DNA of 64,000 bases, from positions 1-64,000 of the forward strand of contig NZ_WQPN01000109.1 in NCBI RefSeq assembly GCF_018785315.1, in the 5' to 3' direction. The translations under genes were made by a program, and so were the position numbers. This stretch comes from Clostridium sp. MCC353. Lineage in GTDB: Bacteria > Bacillota > Clostridia > Lachnospirales > Lachnospiraceae. How positions within the stretch are numbered: the stretch's first letter is position 1; the number at the start of each line of letters is the position of its first letter. Under the pieces are notes generated by a model. That model ran no database searches and was not told the origin of the DNA. It saw only the letters and a list, made by a program, of their open reading frames with translations. Of the stretch, positions 1 to 9,404 are shown in pieces.

Positions 1-156
1 GGGAGCAGAGGAGACGATCTGTCTAAAAAGACGGGGCCCCCACTCTTCAAAGTGTCCACACTTATGGGTACATTATAGTTCCGGTCCCCCTGTCCACCGG
101 CCGCTGCCTCTCCCCGCTTTCCCGCGTAACGTTCTCACTTAAATTCCCAAATAATT

Positions 157-1836
157 TTATTCCCAATACATCGATTCAGGCGTCCACTGTGCCATATCCA
201 CTTCGGATATCCCGGTATCCTTTAGTCCCGGTTCTCCATAAGACTGGGAATAGGTGACTGCAAGAGGGGTGATCATAACATAATCCTGAACCAAAGCTTT
301 TGCCGCCTTTTGGAGCTGGGCTTTTTTCTCATCCAGGGTTTTTGCCGCTCTGGCTGCGAATAAAGGCTCTTCGAATTCTGCCGGACGCAGCATAATTCCG
401 TGGTTTTTGATGCCTTCTGAAGAGTAGAGACGGATATAGTTGTTCACAAAATCCATTTTTGCCGCCCCGCTGCCTGCAATAAATCCATCTATATCATCTT
501 CTTTCTGCATGGATGCCAAAACAGAACTGTCCAGAATGGAGATTTCCGCTTTGATGCCGATCTGGTCAAGACATGCCTGGAATGCGGTAGCTGTATCCGT
601 GTTGCTGGATATACAATAAATGGTTGTTTCAAAACCATTTGGATAACCGGCATCTGCCAGCATTTTTTTGGCTAATTCAACATCATATTCATAGAATTCG
701 GCTTCCGGATGATAGGCCCAGGAATCCTTTGTGCAGAACAATGGTGTTGCTTCTCCCATTCCTCCCGACAATGCCTTTGCCACGTTATCCCAATCGACCG
801 CATGCATGACAGCCTGGCGCACCTTTAAATCTCCCATGGGATGTTTATCGCTTTTGCTGTTCCAGATAATGTGTTTGATACCTGCACAGTTTGCCGTATC
901 CCCGCCAATCCGTTCATATCCTGCCGCTTTTACCGTATTAATAACCTGATCGTTATTCAGTTTCATCGCAACATTCACTTCTTTATTCAGAAGGGCAGAA
1001 ACAACGGTATTGCTGTCTTTTATGAAGTCAATCTCAAGAGTGTCGATTTTAGGCAGCCCTTCGATGCGGTAATTTTCATTTTTCTTATATGTAATCTTTG
1101 TATCTGCAATATAGGAATCGAATACGAATGGCCCTGTGCCTACCGCATGTATTTTGCACCATTCCGCGCCATTTTTCTCATAAGCTTCTTTTGAGCAGAT
1201 ATAAATATCTCCGATCACATTTTCCCAGTCATTGGCCCATTTATCGTACTGGATCACCACAGTAAGATCATCTGTTTTTCCAACGGATACCGGAGAGCCG
1301 ATCTCACTGGCCTTTCCGTTTTTAATATACTGTTCAATGTTCCACACAACCGCATCTGCATCACAGACCGATCCATCGTGAAAATACACATCTTTTCTCA
1401 GTTTAATGGTAAATGTCAGCGCATCATTATCCACAACAAATTCTTCTGCAAGCCACGGCTCATAATTTCCTTCCGGATCGGATCTTCCTAACGGCTCTAA
1501 AATCGGCTGGATGCCAAACCGGTCTCCTGTAGAGGAAGACTGGGGCATAAAAAAGGTCTGCTGAGGAGTGGAACTGGCTATCACTACCGAACCGCCCTTG
1601 CTCTCCTTTGTTCCCGTCTGTGCCGGTTCCTCTGTGCCTGTTTTTTTGTTTTGCTCTTCTGCCGGATTCCCCGCCGTATCCTGTTTTGCTCCCTCCCCGG
1701 AAGCATCCTTTACGGTTGAAGCAGCTTCTGTTTTTGCAGCCGGGGCCGTTTCGGCTTTTTTGCCGCATCCGCCCAAACAGCCTGCGGCCAGCATGAACCC
1801 CAATCCTGCAGCCAGTAATCTTTTTGTTTTTCTCAT
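157..1836 (-). CDS. ABC transporter substrate-binding lipoprotein (SBP family 5), copy 1
   Basis: Extracellular solute-binding lipoprotein of the oligopeptide/dipeptide type (559 residues, normal length). The N-terminus is a lipoprotein signal with the lipobox LAAGC (Cys20), followed by a low-complexity Ala/Lys/Glu/Thr linker to about residue 80 and then the family-5 fold, with typical stretches such as LRKDVYFHDGS, VGTGPFVFDSY and KVRQAVMHAVD. The ATG is preceded by AAGGAGGAAGG. It lies 12 bp after the UxuA-like gene at 1849 and is the last gene of the cluster. It is clearly paralogous to the binding protein at 5534-7210. The ligand is unknown; family 5 proteins bind peptides, but also oligosaccharides and other small molecules, and the UxuA neighbours favour a sugar-acid-type ligand (inference). 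Confidence 0.93.
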   Translation of the reverse strand: MRKTKRLLAAGLGFMLAAGCLGGCGKKAETAPAAKTEAASTVKDASGEGAKQDTAGNPAEEQNKKTGTEEPAQTGTKESKGGSVVIASSTPQQTFFMPQSSSTGDRFGIQPILEPLGRSDPEGNYEPWLAEEFVVDNDALTFTIKLRKDVYFHDGSVCDADAVVWNIEQYIKNGKASEIGSPVSVGKTDDLTVVIQYDKWANDWENVIGDIYICSKEAYEKNGAEWCKIHAVGTGPFVFDSYIADTKITYKKNENYRIEGLPKIDTLEIDFIKDSNTVVSALLNKEVNVAMKLNNDQVINTVKAAGYERIGGDTANCAGIKHIIWNSKSDKHPMGDLKVRQAVMHAVDWDNVAKALSGGMGEATPLFCTKDSWAYHPEAEFYEYDVELAKKMLADAGYPNGFETTIYCISSNTDTATAFQACLDQIGIKAEISILDSSVLASMQKEDDIDGFIAGSGAAKMDFVNNYIRLYSSEGIKNHGIMLRPAEFEEPLFAARAAKTLDEKKAQLQKAAKALVQDYVMITPLAVTYSQSYGEPGLKDTGISEVDMAQWTPESMYWE

Positions 1837-1848
1837 AGTCCTTCCTCC

Positions 1849-2832
1849 TTATTGCTTATTGATTTCTTGTATAGCACAATTTAACAGAGCCTTCATATAT
1901 CCGGTGGAATAGGCGAAAGACGAATTCATTCCGCCGCATTCTTTGGTAAACCGCGGCACGTGATCCACATGAATCACACCTTGATAATCACTGCGCACAA
2001 GCTGTTTCATGGCATCGTACATATTCATGTATCCATCCTCCAGCAGTGTTTCCTCAAAATACGGCATGGTTCCGCTCACATTGCGGAAATGAACGATCAA
2101 TACCTTATCCTGTTCTATGAAATATTTAATGTCATCCAGAAGGTTTCCAAACTTTTCTCCGGCCTCCAGCCAGCATCCCATGCACATTTTCATTCCCAGA
2201 TAAGGGCTGTTTCCGGCCAGTTCAAACGCATGTTTATAATCGGCGGCCGATGTGATCAGGTTGGAAATCCCCACAAGGCAGTCCACCGGCGGATCATTTG
2301 GATGAAGGGCGATTTTTACCTTTTCCTCTTCGCAGACCGGAAGAACCCTGTCCAGCCAGTATTTAAAATTATCCCAGATTTCCTCCTTGGTAAAAAACCT
2401 GCCATGGGTGTACGGTCTTTTTTCCAGTTCCGGAATATCCACAATCCTGGCCGGGGCCTGTCTGGTATGCCCGCCCACATCAATGCGGCTGGTGAGCACT
2501 TTATTGGGCTCCCATGTCATATAGGTGATGAAAATTCCCGCCTTTGCCAAAATACGGGTAAATGCATTGTACCTCTCAATGGCCTCATCCCGCCCCGGAA
2601 GCCCCAAATGAATGAGCGGATTTTTATAAATATCCGTATTACCCGCATCCGTAACCGTAAGCCCGGCCTTTTTAAGCCGTTCCGTAAATCTCATCACCGA
2701 ATCATAGTCCGTATGTTCATTTTTAAACATCACAAATACATGATCCACGCCCATCTGTTTTATAAAACGAAGCTGCTCATCGGTATAGTCCGATACCACT
2801 TTCATCTGCGTGCGAATTTTATTTCCTAACAT
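1849..2832 (-). CDS. UxuA-like dehydratase (mannonate dehydratase family), copy 1
   Basis: TIM-barrel enzyme of the UxuA family, 327 residues and therefore a little shorter than classical D-mannonate dehydratase. The likely metal ligands are all present: His177 in ALHPNDPP, Cys217 (or Cys220) in KMCMGC, His248 in IVHFRN and Asp290 in VDHVP, matching the His/Cys/His/Asp set known for the family. The ATG has GGAGACCGAT upstream. It is a close paralogue of the gene at 4539-5522. Classical UxuA converts D-mannonate to 2-keto-3-deoxygluconate; no other hexuronate gene (uxaC, uxuB, kdgK) is here, so the true substrate may differ. It probably starts its own transcript (promoter at 2949-2978), shared with the binding protein downstream. 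Confidence 0.85.
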   Translation of the reverse strand: MLGNKIRTQMKVVSDYTDEQLRFIKQMGVDHVFVMFKNEHTDYDSVMRFTERLKKAGLTVTDAGNTDIYKNPLIHLGLPGRDEAIERYNAFTRILAKAGIFITYMTWEPNKVLTSRIDVGGHTRQAPARIVDIPELEKRPYTHGRFFTKEEIWDNFKYWLDRVLPVCEEEKVKIALHPNDPPVDCLVGISNLITSAADYKHAFELAGNSPYLGMKMCMGCWLEAGEKFGNLLDDIKYFIEQDKVLIVHFRNVSGTMPYFEETLLEDGYMNMYDAMKQLVRSDYQGVIHVDHVPRFTKECGGMNSSFAYSTGYMKALLNCAIQEINKQ

Positions 2833-2857
2833 ATCGGTCTCCTTCTTTTTATTATTT

Positions 2858-2885
2858 GTAACAGTTCCAATGCCTGCACCGTTAC
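2858..2885. repeat. GTAAC-type hairpin repeat, degenerate copy
   Basis: The 28-bp stretch begins GTAACAGTTC and ends CCGTTAC, so the outer arms pair. It matches the ends of the better copies at 7237, 33379, 49035 and 55042. It lies in the leader of the UxuA-like gene at 1849-2832. I see no target-site duplication here. Confidence 0.5.
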
Positions 2886-2948
2886 AACGCTGTAATTCAT
2901 GCTGCTTTTCTGTATTTCTCTGTGCATTTCGTATATCTTTATGTATTT

Positions 2949-3003
2949 ATTATAATATCGGTTCATCATTATGACCAATTCGCAGGGACTATAAAATTTA
3001 TAG
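2949..3003 (-). promoter_or_regulatory. Promoter and LysR-type box for the UxuA copy 1 / SBP copy 1 unit
   Basis: Minus strand: -35 TTGGTC (2973-2978), 18-bp spacer, -10 TATAAT (2949-2954). Immediately upstream lies the inverted repeat CTATAAAATTTATAG (2989-3003), which has the T-N11-A form of LysR-type operators. It overlaps an 11-mer (GCAGGGACTAT, 2982-2992) whose complement recurs at 11562-11572 beside the promoter of the transporter genes. About 116 bp of leader separate the -10 from the ATG. The gap 2833-3175 also holds a hairpin repeat and a terminator, and no convincing gene. Confidence 0.55.
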
Positions 3004-3049
3004 CGAATACTTATGCACCGGCCAGACTTCCCATCTGACAAAACTCACG

Positions 3050-3083
3050 AAAAAAAGCCGAATACAAAAGTACCCGGCTTCCC
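3050..3083 (-). terminator. Intrinsic terminator after the FAD oxidoreductase gene
   Basis: Read on the minus strand, GAAGCCGGG pairs with CGGCTT across a 12-nt loop and is followed by a run of T. It lies about 95 bp after the stop of the FAD-dependent oxidoreductase and before the promoter of the next unit. Confidence 0.6.
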
Positions 3084-3175
3084 CCGCAGGCAAGGCTGAC
3101 AACCTAAGATCGTTAATCGGCCAAACTCTGCATCTGATATATTCTATTTTCCACTGATCCCGGGACATTTTCTCA

Positions 3176-4525
3176 TCAGAGAACCACATTTCCCTCTTTT
3201 AATTTTTTCTGCAGCCGCTGGATGTCCAGCTCAGCCGGGCCAACGCCGCATTCCAGTGCCAGGGCTGCGGCTGTTCCTGCGGCCTGCCCCATGGCCGACG
3301 TTGTGGGCGTTGTGCGGATTGCCGCCTGGGCTTCGAAGCTGGCTGACACGCATCTTCCGGTGACCAGGAGATTGCTGATCTCATCACAGAACATCACTTC
3401 AAATGGAATGCTGTAATAACCATTTTCCCCCATTTCAAAACAACTGTCCGTCCCGGCGCCGTCGGGGCTGTGCACATCTACCGGATAGGCGGCCAGCGCA
3501 ATCCTGCTGCCGAACATTTTTCCTGCTAAAATGTCAGCAGTCGTCAGTTCATATTTTCCTTTTAACTGCCTGGAGCCCCTCACGCCCACGGACGGTCCTG
3601 TAAATTCCAGACAGGCTTCTGCGAATCCAGGAACTTCCCGTCTCATAAAACGGTCTAACTGGGCGCACTGCCGCCTGCCCTCCCGCTCGCTGTCGCTGAG
3701 ACTTTGGGCGTCTGTTCCGTCACAGCCGGTAATCCGGGTGGTATTTACGATAAATTCCCCCTGCCGGTCGGTTTCAAAAAAGAGAAGTTCTTCTCTTGGA
3801 AATCTGATTTCCCCATTCTTCACCGCTTTTTGAAGCTGATCTGCAAAGCCGGCCACCGCCAAATGGTTCGATTCCTCCAATAACCGGCGGTTTTCTTTCA
3901 GCCGCGGAAATTCATCCAAATGATCCAGAAGATAGGCTTTTAACAGCTCCCGGTTCACATTGCTGTACTTCATATTCAGGGTCATGGGCTGGCACTGTCC
4001 GTCTTCGGGACGGCCTTTCTGCATGGGTGCGCCTGCCATCCAGGCCAGATCCCCGTCTCCGGTGGCATCGATGTAGATGACCGCCTTGACCTTTGACAGG
4101 CCGTCTTTGTTGCAAATGGTCAGCGAAGTAATCTTCCCGTCCCGGCAGTCCGCCTGGGCCACGCTGGTATGAAAGAGGACGCGGCAGTCGGCTTCCGAGG
4201 TCATTTCATCCAGAACAAGTTTCATTCCTTCCGATGAAAATGGAGTGATGTAGCTGACATACCGGGTTGTATCCTTAATATGCCCGCAGCTATAACCGCC
4301 CCGCATCATTCTGACCACCATTTCCTCAAATAACCCCTTGATGATCTGTTTTTCTCCGGCATGGGCCGTCATCATGGGGCCCACACCGCAGGCCGTCAGG
4401 CTGCCTCCAAGAAAGCCGTTCTTTTCTATCAAAAGTACCGTTTTTCCTTCTCTGGCAGCGGCAATGGCAGCAAAGGTTCCGGCCAGGCCGCCGCCTGCCA
4501 CTGCGATATCATATAATTTATTCAT
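3176..4525 (-). CDS. FAD-dependent oxidoreductase (FAD_oxidored family)
   Basis: Cytoplasmic flavoprotein of about 449 residues. The N-terminus carries a Rossmann dinucleotide-binding motif (VAGGGLAGTFAA) with the acidic strand end VLLIEK. A second nucleotide-contacting motif, ATGDGDLAW, lies near residue 155, and a C-terminal FAD motif, LVTGRCVSASFEAQ, near residue 395. I chose ATG 4525 (GAGGATCT upstream) over an in-frame TTG at 4537. It follows UxuA copy 2 with a 13-bp gap and so is cotranscribed with it. The family is broad and the substrate cannot be read from the sequence; with two dehydratase-like neighbours it probably oxidises or reduces an intermediate of the same pathway (inference). 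Confidence 0.82.
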   Translation of the reverse strand: MNKLYDIAVAGGGLAGTFAAIAAAREGKTVLLIEKNGFLGGSLTACGVGPMMTAHAGEKQIIKGLFEEMVVRMMRGGYSCGHIKDTTRYVSYITPFSSEGMKLVLDEMTSEADCRVLFHTSVAQADCRDGKITSLTICNKDGLSKVKAVIYIDATGDGDLAWMAGAPMQKGRPEDGQCQPMTLNMKYSNVNRELLKAYLLDHLDEFPRLKENRRLLEESNHLAVAGFADQLQKAVKNGEIRFPREELLFFETDRQGEFIVNTTRITGCDGTDAQSLSDSEREGRRQCAQLDRFMRREVPGFAEACLEFTGPSVGVRGSRQLKGKYELTTADILAGKMFGSRIALAAYPVDVHSPDGAGTDSCFEMGENGYYSIPFEVMFCDEISNLLVTGRCVSASFEAQAAIRTTPTTSAMGQAAGTAAALALECGVGPAELDIQRLQKKLKEGNVVL

Positions 4526-4538
4526 AGATCCTCGCAAT

Positions 4539-5522
4539 CTAAGCCTTATTCACCTCTTCGACCGCACAGTGAAGCAGGGCCTTCATATAACCGTTGGAAT
4601 ATGCGAATGATGAATTTACACCGCCGCAGGATTCCACATAAACCGGCACATGGTCAACATGAATGGTGCCGTCATAGTCGTTTTTCACCAGTTGTTTCAT
4701 GGCATGGTACATATTCATGTAGCCGTCTTCCAACAGGGTCTCTTCAAAGTACGGAACCGTGGCGCTCACATTTCTGAAATGAACGATCAGGATTTTCTTC
4801 TCTTTTATGAAATAATCGATATCTTCCATCAGGTTTCCAAACTGTTCCCCGCCTTCCAGCCAGCATCCCATGCACATTTTCATTCCCAAATAAGGGCTGT
4901 TTCCGGCAAGTTCAAATGCATGTTTGTAATCTTCTGTTGATGTGATCAGGTTGGAAATGCCCCAAAGGCAGTCCACCGGCGGATCGTTGGGATGGAGGGC
5001 AATTTTTACATTGGCTTCCTGGCAGACCGGCAGAACCCGGTCCAGCCAGTACTTGAAATTCTCCCACATTTCCTCTTTTGTATAAAGCCTTCCATGGCTG
5101 TACGGGTGGGTCTTCAGTTCCTCGATATCCACAATTCTGCCCACCGCATCCCTGGTGTGTTCCCCTATCCCAAAACGGGTGGTGAGAACCTGGTTGGGCT
5201 CCCAGGTCATGTATACCACCGGAATCCCGGCTTTTCCCAGAATACGGTTGAAGTTATTGTACCGCTCAATGGCCTCATCCCGGCCGGGGAGGCCCAGATG
5301 GATTTCCGGGCTCTTGTAAATATTGGTATTTCCTCCGTCTGTGGCTGTTAAGCCGAACTTGCGGAGACGGTCCATGAAGAACATGACGGAATCATAGTCT
5401 GTGTGTTGATCCTGGAACATTGCATATACATATTTGATTCCCATTTGTTTTAAAAACAGCAGTTGTTCGTCTGTATAGTCTGACACCACTTTGTGCTGTA
5501 CGCGAATTTTGTTTCCCAGCAT
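4539..5522 (-). CDS. UxuA-like dehydratase (mannonate dehydratase family), copy 2
   Basis: Close paralogue of the protein at 1849-2832 with the same length (327 residues) and colinear throughout. All candidate metal ligands are kept (ALHPNDPP, KMCMGC, IVHFRN, VDHVP). The start is ATG 5522 with AAGGAGAGG just upstream; an in-frame extension to 5564 would run into the preceding gene and has no good ribosome site. It lies 11 bp after the second binding protein and 13 bp before the FAD enzyme. Two copies with intact active sites suggest either two substrates (for example epimers) or a recent duplication with the adjacent binding protein; both are inference. Confidence 0.85.
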   Translation of the reverse strand: MLGNKIRVQHKVVSDYTDEQLLFLKQMGIKYVYAMFQDQHTDYDSVMFFMDRLRKFGLTATDGGNTNIYKSPEIHLGLPGRDEAIERYNNFNRILGKAGIPVVYMTWEPNQVLTTRFGIGEHTRDAVGRIVDIEELKTHPYSHGRLYTKEEMWENFKYWLDRVLPVCQEANVKIALHPNDPPVDCLWGISNLITSTEDYKHAFELAGNSPYLGMKMCMGCWLEGGEQFGNLMEDIDYFIKEKKILIVHFRNVSATVPYFEETLLEDGYMNMYHAMKQLVKNDYDGTIHVDHVPVYVESCGGVNSSFAYSNGYMKALLHCAVEEVNKA

Positions 5523-5533
5523 TTTTCCTCTCC

Positions 5534-7210
5534 TTACTGCCAATGCATTGCTTCCGGCGTCCACTGTGTCAGGCTCACATAGTACATGCCTGTGTCGGCA
5601 AGTCCATGCTGGCTGAATGAATAGTTATACAACACGCTCATGGGGAACAGCATTACATAGTCTTCAACCAGCATCTTGGAGGCCTGCTGCAGAAGTTCCT
5701 TCTTTTCTTCCAGTGTTTTTGCGGCTCTCGCGCCGAATAACGCGTCTTCGTATTCCTTAGGACGGAGCATGATGCCATGGTTCTTGATGCCCTGTGAAGA
5801 ATAGAGACGGATATAGTTGTTGGTGAAATCCATCTGGCCCGCGCCTTTTCCAATTACAATGCCGTCAATGTCGTCTTCCTTCTGCATTCCGGCCATAACC
5901 GAGTTATCCACGGTTTCCACGCTGGCTTTGATGTTGATCTGGGCTAAAGCGGCCTGGAGGGCAACTGCGGTATCATTGTCTCTTGCGATGGTGTAGATTT
6001 TTGTCTCAAATCCGTCAGGATATCCGGCTTCTGCCAGCATCTGTTTTGCCAGTTCCACATCGTATTCATAGAATTTGGCATCGGGGCTGTAGGCCCAGGA
6101 ATCCTTGGTTGCGAACTGGTTGGACGCTTCACCCAGGCCGCCGGACAATGCTTTGGCAACATTTTCCCAATCGATACAATGCATGATGGCCTGTCTCACT
6201 TTCAGATCTCCTGTGGGGTGATCCGGGTTTTTACTGTTAAATAACACGTATTTCAAGTTGGCCATATTGGCTGATTCCCGCCCTACATTTTCAAATCCGG
6301 CTGCCATAATGGTCTGGATAACCGTACCGTCAATGGTGTTCAGAATATCGACTTCTCCGTTTAAAAATGCGGATACCTGGGTGTTGGTATCGGGAATCAC
6401 CGCAAATTCCACAGAATCCACATATGGCTGTCCATCGATCCGGTATTCCGGATTCTTAACATATTTCAGGGAGCTGCCCGCTATGTAGGAATCAAAAATA
6501 AATGGACCGGTTCCCACGCAGTTGATCTTACACCATTCTTCTCCATTTTTATCATAAGCTTCTTTTGAAAGGATGTAGATTTCGCCCAGCACAGTATCCC
6601 AGTTGTTGGCCCATTCCTCATAATGAACGGTCACTGTCAGGTCATCGTCTGCCGTAACTTCTTTCGGATTGTTGATTTCCGCGCTCTTGCCGTTTTTCAT
6701 GTACTGCTCAATATTCCATGCCACCGCTTCTGCATTACATGCGCTTCCGTCATGAAATTTCACCCCGTCCCGCAGCTTAATTGTAAATGTCAGCGCCTCC
6801 GGGTCGGTGATAAATTCCTCTGCCAGCCATGGCTGGGTGGTTCCGTCTTCTGCCAGCCTTCCCAAAGACTCTACAGCAGGGGATGCAAACCAGCGGTCGC
6901 CTGTGGACGATGACTGAGGAAGGAATAAGGTGATGGGCCCTTCTATGGTGGATATTTTTACGCCTTTCTGCTCCGCTGAAAGGGCTGCGGCTGTTTCCCC
7001 ATTTTCTCCGCCCTTTGAATCCGGCTGGGTTTGGGCGGCTCCTGTCTGGGAGGCGGTTCCTCCTGCATTTCCTGCTGCCGTGCTTCCTGCCGCATTTCCT
7101 GCCGCGGCTCCTGCTCCACCTCCTGCGGCTGTTCCCGATGAACCGCCGCATCCTGTGATGCTTCCTAAGAGCATCGTTCCTGCTAATATCATTGCTGCTA
7201 ACTTTTTCAT
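5534..7210 (-). CDS. ABC transporter substrate-binding lipoprotein (SBP family 5), copy 2
   Basis: Family 5 solute-binding lipoprotein of 558 residues. The signal peptide ends at the lipobox ITGC (Cys21), followed by a Gly/Ala/Thr-rich linker to about residue 65. The start is ATG 7210, preceded by AAGGAGGACTATC; a longer in-frame reading to 7507 overlaps the ATPase gene and is spurious. Colinear with copy 1 at 157-1836 (shared segments such as NNYIRLYSS, KNHGIMLRP and AARAAKTL). It follows the ATPase gene of its own transporter across a hairpin repeat (7237-7317), which may set its level relative to the transporter. Confidence 0.94.
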   Translation of the reverse strand: MKKLAAMILAGTMLLGSITGCGGSSGTAAGGGAGAAAGNAAGSTAAGNAGGTASQTGAAQTQPDSKGGENGETAAALSAEQKGVKISTIEGPITLFLPQSSSTGDRWFASPAVESLGRLAEDGTTQPWLAEEFITDPEALTFTIKLRDGVKFHDGSACNAEAVAWNIEQYMKNGKSAEINNPKEVTADDDLTVTVHYEEWANNWDTVLGEIYILSKEAYDKNGEEWCKINCVGTGPFIFDSYIAGSSLKYVKNPEYRIDGQPYVDSVEFAVIPDTNTQVSAFLNGEVDILNTIDGTVIQTIMAAGFENVGRESANMANLKYVLFNSKNPDHPTGDLKVRQAIMHCIDWENVAKALSGGLGEASNQFATKDSWAYSPDAKFYEYDVELAKQMLAEAGYPDGFETKIYTIARDNDTAVALQAALAQINIKASVETVDNSVMAGMQKEDDIDGIVIGKGAGQMDFTNNYIRLYSSQGIKNHGIMLRPKEYEDALFGARAAKTLEEKKELLQQASKMLVEDYVMLFPMSVLYNYSFSQHGLADTGMYYVSLTQWTPEAMHWQ

Positions 7211-7236
7211 GATAGTCCTCCTTTTATTTAAAATCA

Positions 7237-7317
7237 GTAACTGTTCCAAACGGCTCATCTTCCTGACCCAAAAGCCTGTCAAGAAGCACCGGTTTTCCCG
7301 CCGTCCTGTACTGTTAC
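7237..7317. repeat. GTAAC-type hairpin repeat, 81-bp long form
   Basis: Begins GTAACTGTTC and ends ACTGTTAC, with an inner stem (TTCCTGACC / GTCAAGAA). It shares arms, inner stem and the block TTTTCCCGCCGTC with the 151-bp copy at 14723-14873. The flanking octamers TAAAATCA and CAAAATTA agree at six of eight positions, a possible decayed target duplication. It fills most of the gap between the ATPase gene and the binding-protein gene, so it is transcribed within the operon. Confidence 0.65.
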
Positions 7318-7325
7318 CAAAATTA

Positions 7326-9353
7326 TTAATTACCGTAGATGAAACAAGAAACCTGATGATTTTTTCCCACATTTTGCAGACGCGGCGTTTCCTGTCTGCA
7401 CCGGTCCGTGGCGCTGTCACAGCGGTCATGGAAGGGGCAGCCTTTGGGACGGTTTGTAAGGCTTGGCACCTCCCCGCGTATGGGCACCCGCTGCCGTTTC
7501 TCTTCAATCGCCGGATCAGCCACCGGAACGGCCCCTAAGAGGGCCTTCGTATAAGGGTGAAGCGTATTTTCATACAATTCATCGCATTCTGCGATCTCTA
7601 CCACCCGTCCCAAATACATGACTAAGATTCTGTCGCTGATATGTTTCACAACTGCCAGGTCGTGGGCAATGAACAGATACGTCAGCCCCAGCTTTGCCTG
7701 CAGTTCTTCCAACAGGTTGATGATCTGGGCCTGAATGGAAACATCCAGAGCTGAAATGGGCTCATCACAGACAATCACATCCGGATTGGATGATAATGCC
7801 CTGGCAATGCCGATCCTCTGTCTCTGGCCGCCGGAAAACTCATGGGGCACCCGGTATTTTAGCGCCGGGTCCAGACCGGCTATGCGGAACAATTCGTCCA
7901 CTCTGGCATCGTATTCCCCTTTATTCTTCACCAGTTTATGTAATTTCAGGGATTCGCCCACGATGGATTCCGCCGTCTGTCTGGGATCCAGGGAAGAAAA
8001 CGGATCCTGGAACACCATGGATATCTTGGGCCGGAAGGGCTGGAGTTCTTTGTCCTTCAGCTTAGTCACATCCGTACCGTTAAAAAGGATCTTGCCGCCT
8101 TCCGGTTCATAAACCCTCATCAGGCACCTTGCCAGGGTTGTTTTTCCACATCCGCTTTCCCCCACAATTCCCAGGGTTTCCCCCTTTTTAACAGAAAATG
8201 TGATGTCCTCAATGGCCTTAACCTCTCCTACTTTTTTCCTCATCAAGCCTTTATAAACCGGAAAATACTTTTTCACATCGCTGACTTCCAGGCAGTTTTC
8301 ATCTTTGCATCTGCTCTGAGGCGCCTTTTTTATCTCTTTGGAAGCGATAGTTTCTGCTTTTTCCCGTTTCTCTTCCTCTGTCAGAAGGCAGGCCGCAAAA
8401 TGTCCCTCTCTGATTTCAGCCAGTTCCGGCTTGGGTTCACATCTGCACCGGCCGTCTCTGTACTCACATCTGTCGTAAAACGGACAATAGTCCGGTCTGG
8501 CCGCCGGGTTTGGCGGGAGGCCGTCAATGGGGATCAGGATTCTGTCTTTGGGATCATCCAGCCTTGGAATCGCCCTGAGAAGCGCCCTGGTATAGGGATG
8601 TTCCGGAACTGCAAATAATTCCTTTGTTTTGGCGGTTTCCACCACGCTGCCCGAATACATCACATAAATCCTCTCAGCAAAACGGGCCACAATCCCCAGA
8701 TTATGGGTTACGATGATGACCGCTGTATTGGTCTTTTTCGCGATATCCCGGATCATTTCCAAAAGCTGGGCCTGGGTGGTCACGTCTAAAGCGGTTGTCG
8801 CCTCGTCAGCCACCAATATAGTAGGCTCCGACGACATTGCCATGGCGATCATGATCCTCTGGCGCATGCCGCCTGAAAACTGCTGCGGATAGTAATTGAA
8901 CCTTTGCTCCGCATCAGGGATATTTACCATTTTGAGCATTTTGATGGTCCGTTCTTTCGCTTCCTCTTTGGATACCTTTAAATGGAGCATGATATTTTCC
9001 TGGATTTGGTACCCTATGGTCAGAACCGGATTTAACGAAGTCATGGGCTCCTGGAAAATCATGCTGACTTTTCCGCCCCGCATCCGGCGCATTTCCTCGC
9101 TGTTCGGACCGTATTCCAGCATATTTTTGTCATTTCCATCCAGATAAACCCCGCCTCCGGTTATCCGGCCGGGAGAGGAAATGAGCTGCAGCATGCTCAT
9201 CATGGTCACCGATTTGCCGCTGCCCGATTCTCCCACAATCCCGATAATCTCCCCCGGATCCAGATACATGGAGACGCCGTCTACCGCGTGGACATCTTTT
9301 CCGTCTGTTCGAAAACACGTGCGGATATCTTTTATCTCTAATAAATGTTTCAT
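7326..9353 (-). CDS. Fused double ATP-binding protein of an Opp/Dpp-type importer (DppD-DppF fusion)
   Basis: One 675-residue chain holds two complete ABC ATPases of the oligopeptide/dipeptide class. Half 1 has Walker A GESGSGKS, signature FSGGMRQR and Walker B ILVADEAT. Half 2 has GESGCGKT, FSGGQRQR and VIVCDEPI. Each half ends with the Cys-containing Opp C-terminal tail (CPFYDRCEYRDGRC and CPFHDRCDSATDRC). The start is ATG 9353 with AAGGAGAAGAGG upstream; the extension to 9377 adds eight residues without support. It forms the motor of the importer with the two permeases upstream. Fused OppDF ATPases are known; the usual arrangement is two genes, as in the second importer at 35.6-37.6 kb. 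Confidence 0.95.
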   Translation of the reverse strand: MKHLLEIKDIRTCFRTDGKDVHAVDGVSMYLDPGEIIGIVGESGSGKSVTMMSMLQLISSPGRITGGGVYLDGNDKNMLEYGPNSEEMRRMRGGKVSMIFQEPMTSLNPVLTIGYQIQENIMLHLKVSKEEAKERTIKMLKMVNIPDAEQRFNYYPQQFSGGMRQRIMIAMAMSSEPTILVADEATTALDVTTQAQLLEMIRDIAKKTNTAVIIVTHNLGIVARFAERIYVMYSGSVVETAKTKELFAVPEHPYTRALLRAIPRLDDPKDRILIPIDGLPPNPAARPDYCPFYDRCEYRDGRCRCEPKPELAEIREGHFAACLLTEEEKREKAETIASKEIKKAPQSRCKDENCLEVSDVKKYFPVYKGLMRKKVGEVKAIEDITFSVKKGETLGIVGESGCGKTTLARCLMRVYEPEGGKILFNGTDVTKLKDKELQPFRPKISMVFQDPFSSLDPRQTAESIVGESLKLHKLVKNKGEYDARVDELFRIAGLDPALKYRVPHEFSGGQRQRIGIARALSSNPDVIVCDEPISALDVSIQAQIINLLEELQAKLGLTYLFIAHDLAVVKHISDRILVMYLGRVVEIAECDELYENTLHPYTKALLGAVPVADPAIEEKRQRVPIRGEVPSLTNRPKGCPFHDRCDSATDRCRQETPRLQNVGKNHQVSCFIYGN

Positions 9354-9404
9354 CCTCTTCTCCTTACCGCCGCACAAACGGCATTTTACTCCTGAACTTC
9401 CCGT

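Noticed and set aside
2826-3041. Open frame of 71 codons on the minus strand before UxuA copy 1
   Set aside because: It spans a promoter, a hairpin repeat and the ribosome site of the real gene, has no ribosome site of its own and no recognisable protein features.
7211-7507. N-terminal extension of the second binding protein
   Set aside because: It would overlap the ATPase gene and a hairpin repeat; the lipoprotein signal starts at ATG 7210 with a good ribosome site.
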